Assembly (NCBI RefSeq): GCF_030418305.1 | Contig: NZ_JAUHPX010000009.1 | Span: 54,934 to 118,933, forward strand | Direction: 5' to 3' | Length of the DNA: 64,000 nt | Source: Demequina lignilytica | Lineage (GTDB): Bacteria; Actinomycetota; Actinomycetes; Actinomycetales; Demequinaceae | Shown: positions 16,628 through 27,600 of the stretch, in pieces | Layout: every line of letters begins with the position of its first letter | Position numbering within the stretch: position 1 is the first letter of the stretch | Notes under the pieces: model-generated | The model's database searches: none | What the model was told of the DNA's origin: nothing | Seen by the model: only the letters and a program-made list of their open reading frames with translations | Program-made: the position numbers and the translations under genes

Positions 16628-18402
16628 ACGCCGATCAGATGGGCATGCGCCAGATGTTCCGGCGCGGCCTCCAGCTGAGCCCGGAGTTCCGCAAGGGCCT
16701 CGGGGTGACGCTCGCGCTGGCCGCGATGGCGGCGATGGGCCGGGCGGCGACGCCCTTCCTGACGCAGCGCGTGACCGACCAGGGCCTGCTGGCCCCCGAC
16801 GGGGTCGCGGTCGACGTGGTCGTGCGGTACGCGCTGGGCGGCTCGGTGGTGCTGATCGCCTCCGCGATCCTCGCGTGGCAGGTGCGCCGGCGCATGGTCG
16901 CCGCGTCCGAGGCCGGCCTCGCGACGCTCAGGATCCGTGCCTTCGGCAAGGTCCACGAGCTCTCGGTGCTCACCCAGAACGAGGAGCAGCGCGGCCGCTA
17001 CGTGTCGCGCGTCACCGGCGACGTCGAGACCATCCGCGACCTCATGCAGTGGACCGGCGCCGCGATGATCATCGCCGCGCTCGAGTCCTTCACGGTGTTC
17101 GTGGTCATGGTCCTGTACTCGTGGCAGCTGTCGCTCCTGGTGCTGCTCGCCTTCATCCCGATGGTGGTGTCGCTGCTGTGGATCCAGCCGCGCGTCCGCC
17201 GGGCCTTCCAGGGCGTGCGCTCGCGCGTCGCCGACCTGCTCGGCAAGACGTCCGAACAGCTCGTCGGCGTGTCGACCATCCGCGCCTACGGCGTCCAGCA
17301 GCGCATGCGCGACCAGCTGAACGAGGAGGTCGACGCGATCCTCGTGGCCGAGAAGCGGGCGTCGCTGCTCGCGTCGCTGAACTTCTCGTCGACCGTGGTG
17401 GGGCAGTCCCTCGCGACCGGCCTCGCGCTGATCGGCGGCACCCACCTGGCGCTCCGGGGCGACCTCTCCGTCGGCACGGTGGTCGCGTTCGCCTTCCTCG
17501 TCTACATGTTCTCCGGTCCGCTGATGTGGATCATCGAGATGCTCGCGGAGATGCAGCGCGCGATCGTCGGGTGGCGGCGCGTGATCGGGCTGGTCGACCA
17601 GGACGTGACGGTCGCGGATCCGGGCGAGGACGGCACGCGCATCCCGCACGGTCGCGGAGATCTCTCGATCGAGGGCGTGCGGCTCACGTACCCCGGCGGG
17701 CCGGAGGTGCTCAAGGGCATCGACCTGGACCTGCCGGCGGGGCGCCGGCTGGCGCTGGTGGGGCAGACGGGCTCGGGCAAGACCACGCTCGCGCGGCTGA
17801 TGTCCCGCTTCTTCGACCCGACCGAGGGCGTGGTCCGCGTGGGCGGCGTCGATCTGCGCGACGTCCCGATGGAGTCGCTGCGACGCTCGGTGGCCGTGGT
17901 GCCCCAGGAGGGCTTCCTGTTCGACGGGTCGATCCTGTCGAACCTCGAGTACGCGCTGCCAGGCGTGACCGGCGAGGATCTCGAGCGCCGCGCGCTGGCG
18001 GCCTTCGAGTCGCTCGGGCTCGAAGGCTGGCTGAAGACGCTGCCGAACGGCCTGCGCACCCACGTGGGCCCGCGCGGCGAGCTGCTCTCCGCCGGGGAGC
18101 GTCAGCTTGTGTCGATCGCTCGCGCCTACCTGCGCGATCCCGACCTGCTGATCCTCGACGAGGCCACCTCGGCGGTCGACCCGGCGACGGAGGTGCGGAT
18201 CTCGCGTGCTCTCGAGGGGCTGATGCAGGGGCGCACAGCGGTGGTCATCGCGCACCGGCTCTCGACCGCCGAGCGGGCGGACCTGGTCGCCGTGATGGAG
18301 CAGGGCGAGCTCGTCGAGGTGGGCCCGCACTCCGAGCTGGTGGGCGCGGGCGGGATCTACTCCCGCCTGCACGAGGCGTGGGTGGCCCAGACGCGCGACT
18401 GA
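16624..18402 (+). CDS. ABC exporter half-transporter, catalytic subunit
   Basis: The 592-residue partner of the preceding ABC protein, again with a six-helix membrane domain (about 25-320) and a C-terminal ATPase. Walker A GQTGSGKT is at 380-387, Walker B LLILDE ends at the catalytic Glu513, and the switch His544 is present in AHRL. Its own signature is altered to LSAGE (488-492). Pairing this Walker B and His with the partner's intact LSGGQ gives one hydrolysing ATP site, while the other is inactive. ATG 16624 overlaps the upstream stop. A hairpin at 18498-18524 follows the gene. Confidence 0.92.
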   Translation: MNADQMGMRQMFRRGLQLSPEFRKGLGVTLALAAMAAMGRAATPFLTQRVTDQGLLAPDGVAVDVVVRYALGGSVVLIASAILAWQVRRRMVAASEAGLATLRIRAFGKVHELSVLTQNEEQRGRYVSRVTGDVETIRDLMQWTGAAMIIAALESFTVFVVMVLYSWQLSLLVLLAFIPMVVSLLWIQPRVRRAFQGVRSRVADLLGKTSEQLVGVSTIRAYGVQQRMRDQLNEEVDAILVAEKRASLLASLNFSSTVVGQSLATGLALIGGTHLALRGDLSVGTVVAFAFLVYMFSGPLMWIIEMLAEMQRAIVGWRRVIGLVDQDVTVADPGEDGTRIPHGRGDLSIEGVRLTYPGGPEVLKGIDLDLPAGRRLALVGQTGSGKTTLARLMSRFFDPTEGVVRVGGVDLRDVPMESLRRSVAVVPQEGFLFDGSILSNLEYALPGVTGEDLERRALAAFESLGLEGWLKTLPNGLRTHVGPRGELLSAGERQLVSIARAYLRDPDLLILDEATSAVDPATEVRISRALEGLMQGRTAVVIAHRLSTAERADLVAVMEQGELVEVGPHSELVGAGGIYSRLHEAWVAQTRD

Positions 18403-18448
18403 TCCCGGGCGTCGTCCGCCTGGACCTCGCCCGGTCCCTGGACACTCC

Positions 18449-18528
18449 GCACGGAACCGGTCCCGGATGGTCGGCGTGTCGGGCCGGATCGCGGCCCGGA
18501 ACCCGGCGTGTCGCGCCGGGTTCCGTGC
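18449..18528 (+). terminator. hairpin region between ABC exporter and hisI, with an alternative stem
   Basis: GGAACCCGGCG (18498-18508) pairs perfectly with CGCCGGGTTCC (18514-18524), an 11-bp stem with a 5-nt loop and no T-run after it. An upstream arm GCACGGAACC (18449-18458) is also the exact complement of GGTTCCGTGC (18519-18528), so it competes for the same strand. The simplest reading is a terminator for the exporter operon. The competing arms would also allow control of read-through into hisI and trpE. No His- or Trp-rich leader peptide is visible in 18403-18564. Confidence 0.5.
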
Positions 18529-18564
18529 GTACCGTCCGGGTGGCGACGTGGAAGGATATGCGGC

Positions 18565-18936
18565 ATGCCTCTCGACCCCTCGATCGCCTCCCGCCTCAAG
18601 CGCGACGCCGCCGGACTCGTCTGCGCGGTGGTCCAGCAGCATGACACGCGCGAGGTGCTGATGGTGGCGTGGATGAACGACGAGGCGCTCCACGAGACCC
18701 TCACGTCGGGCCGCGCGGTCTACTGGAGCCGCTCCCGTCAGGAGCTGTGGCGCAAGGGCGACACGTCGGGCCACCGCCAGCGGGTGGTGCGGGCGAGCCT
18801 CGACTGCGACGGCGACGCGATCCTGCTCGAGGTCGACCAGGTCGGCGCCGCCTGCCACACCGGGACGCGCACGTGCTTCGAGACCGGCGGAGACCTGGGC
18901 GCCGTCGTGGTGGACGATGCGGGGGTGGCGCCGTGA
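18565..18936 (+). CDS. hisI: phosphoribosyl-AMP cyclohydrolase
   Basis: HisI opens the purine ring of phosphoribosyl-AMP, the third step of histidine synthesis. The 123-residue single-domain enzyme has [32 protein letters not shown] with its metal and substrate residues, and a zinc-site set made of Cys in [10 protein letters not shown] and the cysteines of [12 protein letters not shown]. No fused HisE domain is present, the usual actinobacterial arrangement. ATG 18565 is chosen because the mature fold begins directly after it; the frame opens earlier only by chance. Its stop overlaps the GTG of trpE by 4 bp, so histidine and tryptophan genes are coupled here. Confidence 0.95.
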   Translation: MPLDPSIASRLKRDAAGLVCAVVQQHDTREVLMVAWMNDEALHETLTSGRAVYWSRSRQELWRKGDTSGHRQRVVRASLDCDGDAILLEVDQVGAACHTGTRTCFETGGDLGAVVVDDAGVAP

Positions 18937-20468
18937 GCGCCGTCACCGTCGAGTGGGGTCAGACCTGGCCCGACCTCGAGGGATTCGTCGGCTACGGCGC
19001 GACCCACCGGGTGGTGCCGGTGGTGCGGCGCGTCCTCGCCGACTCGCTCACCCCGGTCGCGGTGTACCGCGCGCTGGCCGAGGAGCGCCCCGGCACGTTC
19101 ATCCTCGAGAGCGCGGAGCCCGACGGCACCCGCGCGCGCTTCTCCTTCGTCGGCGTCCGCTCGCGGGCGATGCTGACGGTCGACGGCGACGATGCGCGGT
19201 GGTCGGGCGACGTGCCGGTGGGGCTCGCGGACGGCGCGCCGCTGTCCGTGATCCGCGCGGCGCTCGCCGAGCTCGCGTCCGAGCCGATCGAGGGCCTGCC
19301 GCCGCTGACCGGCGGCATGGTCGGCGTGCTCGGCTGGGACATCATCCGCCAGTGGGAGCCGACGCTGCCCATGAAGGCGCCGCGCGAGATCGACGTGCCG
19401 GACGTGCTGCTCCTGCTCGCGACCGACATCGCCGCCTTCGACCACCGCGACGGCTCGGTGTGGCTGATCGCCAACGCGGTCAACGCGGACGCGCAGGAGT
19501 CCGGCATCGAGCAGGCGTACGCCGACGCGGTCGCGCGGCTCGACCGGATGCAGCACCAGCTCGAGGCCGCGCCGGCCGGTCCGGTCTCCACGCTGTCCGA
19601 CGCCGCCGAGCCGGAGGTCGCCCAGCGCAGCGCGCCGGGGGAGTACGAGGCGGCCGTGGAGTTCGCGAAGGAGGCGATCCGGGACGGCGAGGTGTTCCAG
19701 ATGGTGCCCTCCCAGCGGTTCGACGTCGCGACCGAGGCGAGCCCGCTCGACATCTACCGGGTGCTGCGCACGCTCAACCCGAGCCCCTACATGTACTACT
19801 TCCAGCTGGAGGACGACCAGGGCCGCGAGTTCGCGGTGGTCGGCTCGAGCCCCGAGTCCCTGTGCACGGTCAAGGACGGCCGTGTCTCGACGTTCCCGAT
19901 CGCCGGATCCCGCCCGCGCGGCACGACGGTCGAGGAGGACCGCCGCCTGCAGGAGGAGCTGCTGGCGGACCCCAAGGAGATCGCCGAGCACGTGATGCTG
20001 GTGGACCTCGCGCGCAACGACCTGGTGAAGGTGTGCGAGCCCACCTCGGTCGAGGTCGCGGAGTTCATGGCCGTCAACCGCTACTCGCACGTCATGCACA
20101 TCTGCTCCACCGTGCTCGGCACGCTCGAGCCGCACCAGGGCGCGGTCGACGCGTTCACCGCCGTCTTCCCGGCGGGGACGCTCTCCGGCGCGCCCAAGCC
20201 GCGGGCGATCGCGCTCATCGACGAGATCGAGCCGACCCGGCGCGCCTTCTACGGCGGCGCCGTAGGCTACTTCGACTTCGCCGGCAACATGGACATGGCG
20301 ATCGCGATCCGCACCGCGCTCGTCGAGGGCGGCGTGGCGCACGTCCAGGCCGGCGCCGGGATCGTGGCGGACTCGGTGCCCGAGACCGAGGCCGCCGAGA
20401 CCCGGCACAAGGCCGCCGCGATGATCCGCGCGATCGCCACCGCGTCGCGCCTCGCGTCCGCGGGCTGA
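18933..20468 (+). CDS. trpE: anthranilate synthase component I
   Basis: TrpE converts chorismate to anthranilate, using ammonia from its TrpG partner, as the first committed step of tryptophan synthesis. The 511-residue protein has an N-terminal regulatory region with [14 protein letters not shown], comparable to the Trp-feedback LLES element, and a C-terminal chorismate-binding domain with [50 protein letters not shown] and the glycine-rich [13 protein letters not shown] 18933 overlaps the hisI stop. trpG, trpD and trpF are not in this window. A small membrane protein gene follows, as in M. tuberculosis. Confidence 0.96.
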   Translation: MSAVTVEWGQTWPDLEGFVGYGATHRVVPVVRRVLADSLTPVAVYRALAEERPGTFILESAEPDGTRARFSFVGVRSRAMLTVDGDDARWSGDVPVGLADGAPLSVIRAALAELASEPIEGLPPLTGGMVGVLGWDIIRQWEPTLPMKAPREIDVPDVLLLLATDIAAFDHRDGSVWLIANAVNADAQESGIEQAYADAVARLDRMQHQLEAAPAGPVSTLSDAAEPEVAQRSAPGEYEAAVEFAKEAIRDGEVFQMVPSQRFDVATEASPLDIYRVLRTLNPSPYMYYFQLEDDQGREFAVVGSSPESLCTVKDGRVSTFPIAGSRPRGTTVEEDRRLQEELLADPKEIAEHVMLVDLARNDLVKVCEPTSVEVAEFMAVNRYSHVMHICSTVLGTLEPHQGAVDAFTAVFPAGTLSGAPKPRAIALIDEIEPTRRAFYGGAVGYFDFAGNMDMAIAIRTALVEGGVAHVQAGAGIVADSVPETEAAETRHKAAAMIRAIATASRLASAG

Positions 20469-20510
20469 CGCTATGCTGGCGCCATCCGTCGAGTCCCCTA
20501 GGAGATGGCC

Positions 20511-20747
20511 ATGTCGAGCGTGCACCTCGAGCCGCAGGACCTTCCCGATGTCGCCCCGCACAACCACGGCCGCACCATGGCCGGCTGGGTCACGAACGTC
20601 GGTCTGGTGATCGCGGCGATCGTCGCGTCGATCGGCATCGCGTTCCCGGTGTGGCCCGTCGTGTGGGTCGGCGTCGGCATCGCGGTGGTGTCCGTGGCGG
20701 CCGGCGCGGCGCTCCGCGCGCTGGGCCACGGGCAGCCCCTCGCCTGA
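20511..20747 (+). CDS. small two-helix membrane protein (HGxxxAxW motif)
   Basis: A 78-residue protein with an N-terminal polar stretch containing [10 protein letters not shown], followed by two hydrophobic helices (about residues 27-45 and 48-68). Similar HG-x-x-x-A-x-W small membrane proteins lie between trpE and trpC in many actinobacteria (DUF6704-like, from memory). Function is unknown. ATG 20511 is preferred because AGGAG at 20500-20504 is 6 nt upstream; an in-frame ATG at 20505 would be too close to it. A TATGCT -10 candidate lies at 20472-20477, so the gene may have its own promoter within the trp region. Confidence 0.8.
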   Translation: MSSVHLEPQDLPDVAPHNHGRTMAGWVTNVGLVIAAIVASIGIAFPVWPVVWVGVGIAVVSVAAGAALRALGHGQPLA

Positions 20748-20820
20748 GCCTTTACGGCACCCGGACGCGTCCGGAAGGTCCGTTCCCCGGCGCTACGATG
20801 GGCGCATGGGAGAGGGTGGC

Positions 20821-21630
20821 ATGAGCGTTCTTGACAGCATCGTCGCAGGGGTCCTGGAGGACCTCTCCGTCCGTCAGGAGCTGACGTCCATGGACGCGCT
20901 CAAGGAGCGCGCCGCGCGACTGCCCGGCGCGATCGACGCGCGCCAGATCCTGGCGCGCGACGAGGTCGCGATCATCGCCGAGGTCAAGCGCTCCAGCCCG
21001 TCGAAGGGCGAGCTCGCAGACATCGCCGACCCGGCGCTGCTCGCGACGGAGTACGAGGCCGGCGGCGCGTCGGTCATCTCGGTGCTGACCGAGCAGCGTC
21101 GCTTCGGCGGCTCGCTGTCCGACCTGGACGCGGTGCGCGCGAAGGTCGACATCCCGATCCTGCGCAAGGACTTCATCGTCACGCCCTACCAGGTCTGGGA
21201 GGCCCGCGCCCACGGCGCGGACGTGGTGCTGCTGATCGTGGCGGCGCTCGACCAGCTCGCGCTGGAGAGCCTCATCGAGCGCGTGCACTCGCTGGGCATG
21301 ACCGCCCTGGTCGAGGTGCATGATGTCGAGGAGGTCAAGCGCGCGGCCGACGCCGGCGCGCGCGTGATCGGCGTCAACGCCCGCAACCTGCGCACGCTCG
21401 AGGTGGACCGCACCACGTTCGGCCGCGTCGCCCCGCACATCCCCGACGGCGTGCTGCGCGTCGCCGAGTCCGGCATCCGCGACAGCCACGACGTGGTCGA
21501 ATACGCCCGCATGGGAGCCGATGCGGTGCTCGTCGGCGAGGCGCTGGTGAAGGACCGCGACCCCCGGACCACCGTGGCGGAGATGGTCGCCGCCGGCGCC
21601 CACCCGGCCCTCCGGTCGGTCCGCCCGTGA
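20821..21630 (+). CDS. trpC: indole-3-glycerol phosphate synthase
   Basis: TrpC closes the indole ring from carboxyphenylaminodeoxyribulose phosphate. The 269-residue TIM barrel begins [11 protein letters not shown] and carries [13 protein letters not shown] with the catalytic Lys, [33 protein letters not shown] and AESGIRD. Start ATG 20821 has a purine-rich GGGAGAGGG ribosome site upstream. An in-frame ATG at 20806 is also possible, because TACGAT at 20794-20799 lies exactly six nt before it, the spacing used by leaderless genes here; that would add MGEGG. The stop overlaps trpB. Confidence 0.95.
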   Translation: MSVLDSIVAGVLEDLSVRQELTSMDALKERAARLPGAIDARQILARDEVAIIAEVKRSSPSKGELADIADPALLATEYEAGGASVISVLTEQRRFGGSLSDLDAVRAKVDIPILRKDFIVTPYQVWEARAHGADVVLLIVAALDQLALESLIERVHSLGMTALVEVHDVEEVKRAADAGARVIGVNARNLRTLEVDRTTFGRVAPHIPDGVLRVAESGIRDSHDVVEYARMGADAVLVGEALVKDRDPRTTVAEMVAAGAHPALRSVRP

Positions 21631-22835
21631 CGGCCTCGCTCCAGGAGGCCCCGGGGCCGTTCTTCGGCGCGTTCGGCGGAAGGTTCGTCCCCGAGGCGCT
21701 GATGGCCGCGCTCGACGAGCTCACGGACGCCTACGACAAGGCGCGCATCGACCCCGAGTTCACCGGCGAGCTCGAGCGGCTCGCCCGCGACTACACGGGA
21801 CGCCCCAGCATCGTCACCGAGGTGCCCCGCTTCGCGGCGCACGCGGGCGGCGCCCGGGTGTTCCTCAAGCGCGAGGACCTCAACCACACCGGCTCGCACA
21901 AGATCAACAACGTGCTCGGCCAGGCGCTGCTCACCAAGCGCCTCGGGAAGACCCGCGTGATCGCGGAGACCGGCGCGGGCCAGCACGGCGTCGCGACCGC
22001 GACCGCCGCCGCGCTCATGAATCTCGACTGCGTCATCTACATGGGCGAGGAGGACACCGAGCGTCAGGCGCTCAACGTCGCCCGCATGCGGCTGCTCGGA
22101 GCCGAGGTGATCCCCGTCGCGACCGGCACCCGCACCCTCCGCGACGCCATCAACGAGGCCTTCCGGGACTGGGTCACCAACGTCGAGACCACCAACTACG
22201 TGTTCGGCACCGCGGCCGGGCCCCACCCGTTCCCCGCGATGGTGCGCGACTTCCAGCGTGTGATCTCGGTCGAGGCGCGCGCGCAGATGCTCGAGCTCGG
22301 CGGGCTGCCCGACGCCGTCCTCGCCTGCGTCGGTGGCGGCTCGAACGCGATCGGCTCCTTCGACGCCTTCCTGGACGACAGGGACGTGCGGCTCATCGGC
22401 TGCGAGGCGGCGGGGGACGGCGTCGAGACCGGCCGTCACGCGGCGACGCTCACCGGAGGTCGGCCCGGGATCCTGCACGGCTCGCGGTCCTTCATCCTGC
22501 AGGACGACGACGGCCAGACGCTGCCGTCCCACTCGATCTCTGCGGGCCTCGACTACCCGGGCGTGGGCCCGCAGCACACCTGGCTCGCGGACATCGGCCG
22601 CGCCGAGTACTGGCCCGTGACCGATGCCGACGCGATGGAGGCGTTCCGCCTCCTCACCCGCACCGAGGGCATCCTGCCCGCGATCGAGTCCGCCCACGCG
22701 CTCGCCGGGGCCATCCGGCTCGGCCGCGAGCTCGGGCCGGACGCCACGCTGCTCGTCACGCTCTCGGGGCGGGGCGACAAGGACGTCGAGCAGGCCGCGC
22801 GCTGGTTCGACATGCTTCCGGAGGGGGATGGATGA
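21627..22835 (+). CDS. trpB: tryptophan synthase beta chain
   Basis: TrpB is the PLP enzyme that condenses indole with serine to give tryptophan, in complex with TrpA. The 402-residue protein shows [15 protein letters not shown], with the Schiff-base Lys, the [15 protein letters not shown] active-site Glu/His segment, [10 protein letters not shown] phosphate-binding glycines and [12 protein letters not shown] at the C-terminus. GTG 21627 overlaps the last codons of trpC, and the stop overlaps trpA by 4 bp, so trpC-trpB-trpA are translationally coupled. Confidence 0.97.
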   Translation: MTASLQEAPGPFFGAFGGRFVPEALMAALDELTDAYDKARIDPEFTGELERLARDYTGRPSIVTEVPRFAAHAGGARVFLKREDLNHTGSHKINNVLGQALLTKRLGKTRVIAETGAGQHGVATATAAALMNLDCVIYMGEEDTERQALNVARMRLLGAEVIPVATGTRTLRDAINEAFRDWVTNVETTNYVFGTAAGPHPFPAMVRDFQRVISVEARAQMLELGGLPDAVLACVGGGSNAIGSFDAFLDDRDVRLIGCEAAGDGVETGRHAATLTGGRPGILHGSRSFILQDDDGQTLPSHSISAGLDYPGVGPQHTWLADIGRAEYWPVTDADAMEAFRLLTRTEGILPAIESAHALAGAIRLGRELGPDATLLVTLSGRGDKDVEQAARWFDMLPEGDG

Positions 22836-23620
22836 GCGCGCTCACCGATCGGCTCGACGCATGCCGGGCCGAGGGACGAGCCGCGCTCGTCGGCTACCTC
22901 CCCGTGGGCTACCCCGACCTTGAGACGTCGCTCGCGGCGATGCGGGTGCTGGTCGAGGCGGGATGCGACGTGGTCGAGGTCGGCCCGCCCTACTCCGACC
23001 CGGTGCTCGACGGTCCGATGATCCAGCACGCCGCGGCCAAGGCGCTCGAGGGCGGCGTGCGCGTCGACGATGCGTTCACCGCGGTGCGCGCGGTCGCCGA
23101 CGCGGGCGCGGTGCCGGTGGTGATGAGCTACGCGAACCTCATGCTGCAGCGGGGCTGGGAGCGGTTCGCCGCCGACCTGTCGGAGGCCGGGGGAGCAGGC
23201 GTCATCACTCCTGACCTGACCCCGGACGCCGCGCCCGAGTGGGTCGACGCGGCCCGCGCGGCGGATGTCGACACCATCTTCCTGGTCGCTCCGTCGACCA
23301 CCAGGGAGCGCATGCACCTGACCTGCGGAGCGTCGCGAGGCTTCGTGTACGCGACCCCGCTGATGGGCGTCACCGGCGAGCGGGCCTCGGTCGGCGACGC
23401 CGCTCCCCGGGTGGTCGCGGAGGCGCGTGCGGCGGGCGCGGAGCGGGTCTGCATCGGCGTCGGCGTGTCGACCGGCGCGCAGGCCGCGGAGGTGGGGCGG
23501 TACGCCGACGGGGTGATCGTCGGGACGGCCTTCGTCCGCGCTCTCGGCGACGACGGCGACCTCGAGCGGCTCCGCGCGAAGGTGTCCGAGCTGGCCGACG
23601 GCGTGAGGACGGGCCGATGA
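22832..23620 (+). CDS. trpA: tryptophan synthase alpha chain
   Basis: TrpA cleaves indole-3-glycerol phosphate to indole and glyceraldehyde 3-phosphate and channels indole to TrpB. The 262-residue TIM barrel carries [31 protein letters not shown] with the catalytic Glu (here in VVEVG) and Asp (in YSDP), and [12 protein letters not shown], then the phosphate loop GVGVSTGAQ. The family's PFSDP reads PYSDP here. ATG 22832 overlaps the trpB stop and its own stop overlaps the start of lgt, continuing the coupled operon. Confidence 0.97.
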   Translation: MSALTDRLDACRAEGRAALVGYLPVGYPDLETSLAAMRVLVEAGCDVVEVGPPYSDPVLDGPMIQHAAAKALEGGVRVDDAFTAVRAVADAGAVPVVMSYANLMLQRGWERFAADLSEAGGAGVITPDLTPDAAPEWVDAARAADVDTIFLVAPSTTRERMHLTCGASRGFVYATPLMGVTGERASVGDAAPRVVAEARAAGAERVCIGVGVSTGAQAAEVGRYADGVIVGTAFVRALGDDGDLERLRAKVSELADGVRTGR

Positions 23621-24540
23621 CGACCTCCATCCCGAGCCCCCCGATCGAGTGGAGCTCCTTCTCGATCGGGCCCCTCACCATCCACGCCTACGCGCTGTGG
23701 ATCCTGCTGGGCATCCTCGTGGCGCTGTGGCTCACCACGCGTCGGTGGGTCGCGCGCGGCGGAGACCCCGAGAAGGTCGGCGACGTCGCGTTCTGGGCGA
23801 TCCCGTTCGGGATCCTGGGCGGCCGGATCTACCACGTGATCAGCTCGCCGGCGGCCTACTTCGGCGAGGGTGGCAACCCGTGGAACGCCTTCAAGATCTG
23901 GGAGGGCGGTCTCGGCATCTGGGGTGCCGTCGCGCTCGGCGCCGTGGGCGCGTGGATCGGCGCACGCCGCGCCCGCGTCAGCTTCGTCACGTTCCTCGAC
24001 GCCGCCGCGCCGGGCGTGCTGCTCGCCCAGGCGATCGGCCGCATGGGCAACTACTTCAACCAGGAGCTCTTCGGCGGTCCTACGGACCTGCCGTGGGCCC
24101 TCGAGATCGACCCCGTGTTCCGGCCCGAGGGCTACGAGCAGTTCGCCACGTTCCATCCGACGTTCCTGTACGAGCTGCTGTGGAACGTGGCCGGCGCCCT
24201 ACTCATCATCTACCTCGACCGCCGCCTCGACCTCCGTGGCGGACGTGTGTTCTGGCTCTACGTGATCGTGTACGTGTCCGGCAGGCTCTGGATCGAGGGC
24301 GTGCGGATCGACGACGCGGTGATGATCGGCGGCCTGCGCATCAACGAGTGGGTGTCGATCGTGGTGCTGTCCGTGGCCGTCGCGATGTTCACTATCCTGG
24401 GGGCCAGGCAGCGCAGAGCCACCGTGCGACCCGACCGGTCGCAGCTGGCCGCAGCGTCCCCCACCCCCGGGTCGCAGCCGCCCGGCACCGAGCCGCAGTC
24501 CGACGTCGACACCCCCGACGACGGTGTCCCGCGCCCCTGA
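23617..24540 (+). CDS. lgt: prolipoprotein diacylglyceryl transferase
   Basis: Lgt transfers a diacylglyceryl group from phosphatidylglycerol to the lipobox cysteine of prelipoproteins in the membrane. The 307-residue protein has about seven membrane segments, the HAYALW motif near residue 21 and the Lgt signature GRMGNYFNQELFGG. The C-terminal 50 residues are a Pro/Thr/Asp-rich cytoplasmic tail, variable in the family. The gene overlaps trpA by 4 bp, the standard actinobacterial order trpA-lgt-gltB. Likely clients in this window are the FKBP lipoprotein (13067) and the amino-acid binding protein (37543). Confidence 0.96.
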   Translation: MTTSIPSPPIEWSSFSIGPLTIHAYALWILLGILVALWLTTRRWVARGGDPEKVGDVAFWAIPFGILGGRIYHVISSPAAYFGEGGNPWNAFKIWEGGLGIWGAVALGAVGAWIGARRARVSFVTFLDAAAPGVLLAQAIGRMGNYFNQELFGGPTDLPWALEIDPVFRPEGYEQFATFHPTFLYELLWNVAGALLIIYLDRRLDLRGGRVFWLYVIVYVSGRLWIEGVRIDDAVMIGGLRINEWVSIVVLSVAVAMFTILGARQRRATVRPDRSQLAAASPTPGSQPPGTEPQSDVDTPDDGVPRP

Positions 24541-24572
24541 GCCGGGGATTCCGAGCCGCCGCGCCTTCGCGG

Positions 24573-24653
24573 TAGGCTGAACATCCGTGTGAATCCCCGG
24601 GTCGACGGCGCCCCGAAATCCCAACCATGTCCCCTTCGCAGGGGACGGCTAAG
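24573..24653 (+). promoter_or_regulatory. gltB promoter region and leader hairpin
   Basis: A TAGGCT -10 candidate lies at 24573-24578. Further down, GTCCCC and GGGGAC around a TTCGCA loop form a perfect 6-bp hairpin at about 24630-24647, just before the AAGGA ribosome site of the chosen gltB start at 24663. The hairpin covers the first codons of an alternative start at 24627, which argues that this stretch is leader RNA and not coding sequence. Confidence 0.45.
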
Positions 24654-24662
24654 GACGGTGTG

Positions 24663-27600
24663 ATGGTCGCGCATCTTGGCGCTCCCCAGCCCGGCGGCGG
24701 GCTCTACAACCCCGCCTACGAGCACGACGCGTGCGGCGTCGCCTTCGTGGCGACCCTGCGTGGCACGGCGGGACGGGACATCGTCGATGCGGGCCTGACC
24801 GCCCTGAAGAACCTGGAGCACCGCGGCGCGGTGGGCGCGGAGACGGAGACCGGCGACGGCGCGGGCATCCTCACCCAGGTGCCCGACGCCTTCCTGCGCG
24901 AGGTGACGGACGTCGAGCTGCCCGCGGCGGGCGAGTACGCCGTCGGCATCGCGTTCCTCACGCCGGGAGCGGAGGACGCGGAGGTCGCGGCGTTCGAGGA
25001 CGCCGCGCGCATCGAGGGCGTCACCGTGCTCGGCTGGCGCGACGTGCCCGTCGACCCCGAGCCGCTGGGGCCGTCCGCGCGTGCCGCGATGCCCACCTTC
25101 CGGCAGGTGTTCCTGGCCGCCGAGGGCGCGTCCGGCATCGTCCTGGACCGCCGCGCCTACCGCGTCCGCAAGCGCGCCGAGGGCCAGGGCGGACCCTTCT
25201 TCGCCTCCCTGTCGTCGCGCACCCTGACGTACAAGGGCATGCTCACGACCTACCAGCTCGAGCAGGTGTTCCCGGACGTGACGCACCCGCTGTTCGAGTC
25301 CGAGCTCGCGCTGGTGCACTCCCGCTTCTCCACCAACACGTTCCCGTCGTGGCCGCTCGCGCAGCCGCTGCGCGGCATCGCCCACAACGGTGAGATCAAC
25401 ACCGTCCGGGGCAACCGGAACTGGATGGCGGCCCGTGAGGGCATGCTCCAGTCCGAGCTGCTCGGCGACCTCGCGCCGCTCATGCCCGTGTGCACGCCGT
25501 CGGCGTCGGACACCGCGTCCTTCGACGAGGTGCTGGAGCTGCTCCACCTGGGCGGACGCCCGATCCACCACGCGCTGCTGATGATGATCCCGGAGGCGTG
25601 GCAGAACAACGCCGAGATGGACCCTGCCCGCCGCGCCTTCTACGAGTACCACTCCGCGCTCATGGAGCCGTGGGACGGCCCCGCCGCGCTCCACTTCACC
25701 GACGGCACGGTGATCGGCGCGACGCTCGACCGCAACGGCCTGCGCCCGGGCCGCTTCTGGGTGACGGACGACGGCCTGGTCGTCTGCGGCTCCGAGGCCG
25801 GCCTGCTCGACATCGACCCCGCGAAGGTGGTGCGCAAGGGCCGCCTGCAGCCGGGCCGCATGCTGCTGGTGGACACCGGCGCCGGGCGGATCGTCGAGGA
25901 CGAGGAGATCAAGTCGGCGCTCGCCTCCGAGCACCCGTACGAGCAGTGGGTCTCCGACAACGCGATCCGCCTGTCCGAGGTGCCGGACCGCGAGCACATC
26001 GTGCACTCGGCCCGGTCGGTCCAGCGCCGCCAGCGCGCATTCGGCTACACCGAGGAGGAGCTCAAGATCCTGCTCGCGCCCATGGCGCGGGAGGGCCTCG
26101 AGCCGATCGGCGCGATGGGCTCCGACACTCCGATCGCCGTCCTGTCGCAGCGCCCGCGCCTGCTGTTCGACTACTTCGTGCAGATGTTCGCGCAGGTGAC
26201 CAACCCGCCGCTCGACTCGATCCGCGAGGAGGTCGTCACCGCCACCGGCGGCGCGCTGGGCCCCGAGCCGAACCTGCTCGAGGCGACCCCCGAGCACGCG
26301 CGGAAGATCATCATCGACTTCCCGGTGATCGACAACGACGAGCTGGCGAAGATCCTCCACATCGATCGCGACCCCAAGCGCCGCGGCGTCTTCTCGTCCC
26401 GCAAGGTCCGCGGCCTCTACCGCGTGAACGGCGGTGCAGAGGCGCTCGAGGCCCGCCTGCAGGAGATCTTCCGCGAGGTGGACGAGGCGATCGAGGACGG
26501 CGTGTCCTTCCTGGTCCTGTCCGACCGCGACGGCAACCCCGACCTGGCTCCCATCCCGTCGCTGCTGCTCACGTCGGCCGTGCACCACTACCTGGTGCGC
26601 ACCCACCGCCGCACGCAGCTGTCGATGGTCATCGAGGCCGGCGACGTGCGCGAGGTGCACCACGTCGCGCTCCTGATCGGCTACGGCGCGGGATGCGTGA
26701 ACCCCTACCTCGCGATGGAGACGGTCGAGGACCTCGCCAAGCGCGGGTACCTCGGCGAGGTCACGGCTCAGAAGGCGACCGCGAACCTCATCAAGGCGCT
26801 CGGCAAGGGCGTGCTCAAGATCATGTCCAAGATGGGCATCTCCACGATGGCGTCCTACCGCGGCGCGCAGGTCTTCGAGGCGATGGGCCTGTCGAAGGAG
26901 CTCGTCGACCTGCACTTCGCGGGCACGCCGAGCCAGATCGACGGCGTCGGCCTCGACGTGATCGCGGCCGAGGTCGAGGCGCGTCACGCCGACGCCTACC
27001 CGGCGTCCGGCGAGCTGCCGCCCCACAGCCGGCTCCGTACCGGCGGCGAGTACCAGTGGCGCCGCGACGGGGAGGAGCACCTCTTCGACCCTGAGACGGT
27101 CTTCAAGCTCCAGCACTCCACGCGCACCCGCCGCTACGACCTGTTCCGGGAGTACACGGATCGCGTGGACGGCCAGGCCGAGCGGCTGATGACCCTGCGG
27201 GGGCTGCTCGAGTTCTCCTCCGACCGTCCGAGCGTGCCGCTCGAGGAGGTCGAGCCGGTCAGCGAGATCGTCAAGCGGTTCAACACGGGCGCGATGTCCT
27301 ACGGCTCCATCTCGCAGGAGGCGCACGAGACGCTCGCGGTGGCGATGAACCGCATCGGCGGCAAGTCGAACACCGGCGAGGGCGGCGAGTCCGTCGACCG
27401 TCTCTACGACCCTGAGCGCCGCAGCGCGATCAAGCAGATCGCCTCGGGCCGCTTCGGCGTGACCAGCGAGTACCTGGTGAACGCCGACGACATCCAGATC
27501 AAGCTCGCCCAGGGTGCGAAGCCGGGCGAGGGCGGCCAGCTGCCGGGGAACAAGGTGTACCCCTGGGTCGCCGAGACCCGGCACTCGACCCCGGGCGTCG

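Noticed and set aside
18467..18661. Possible leader peptide before hisI/trpE
   Set aside because: It has no run of His or Trp codons, no ribosome site, and overlaps hisI in another frame.
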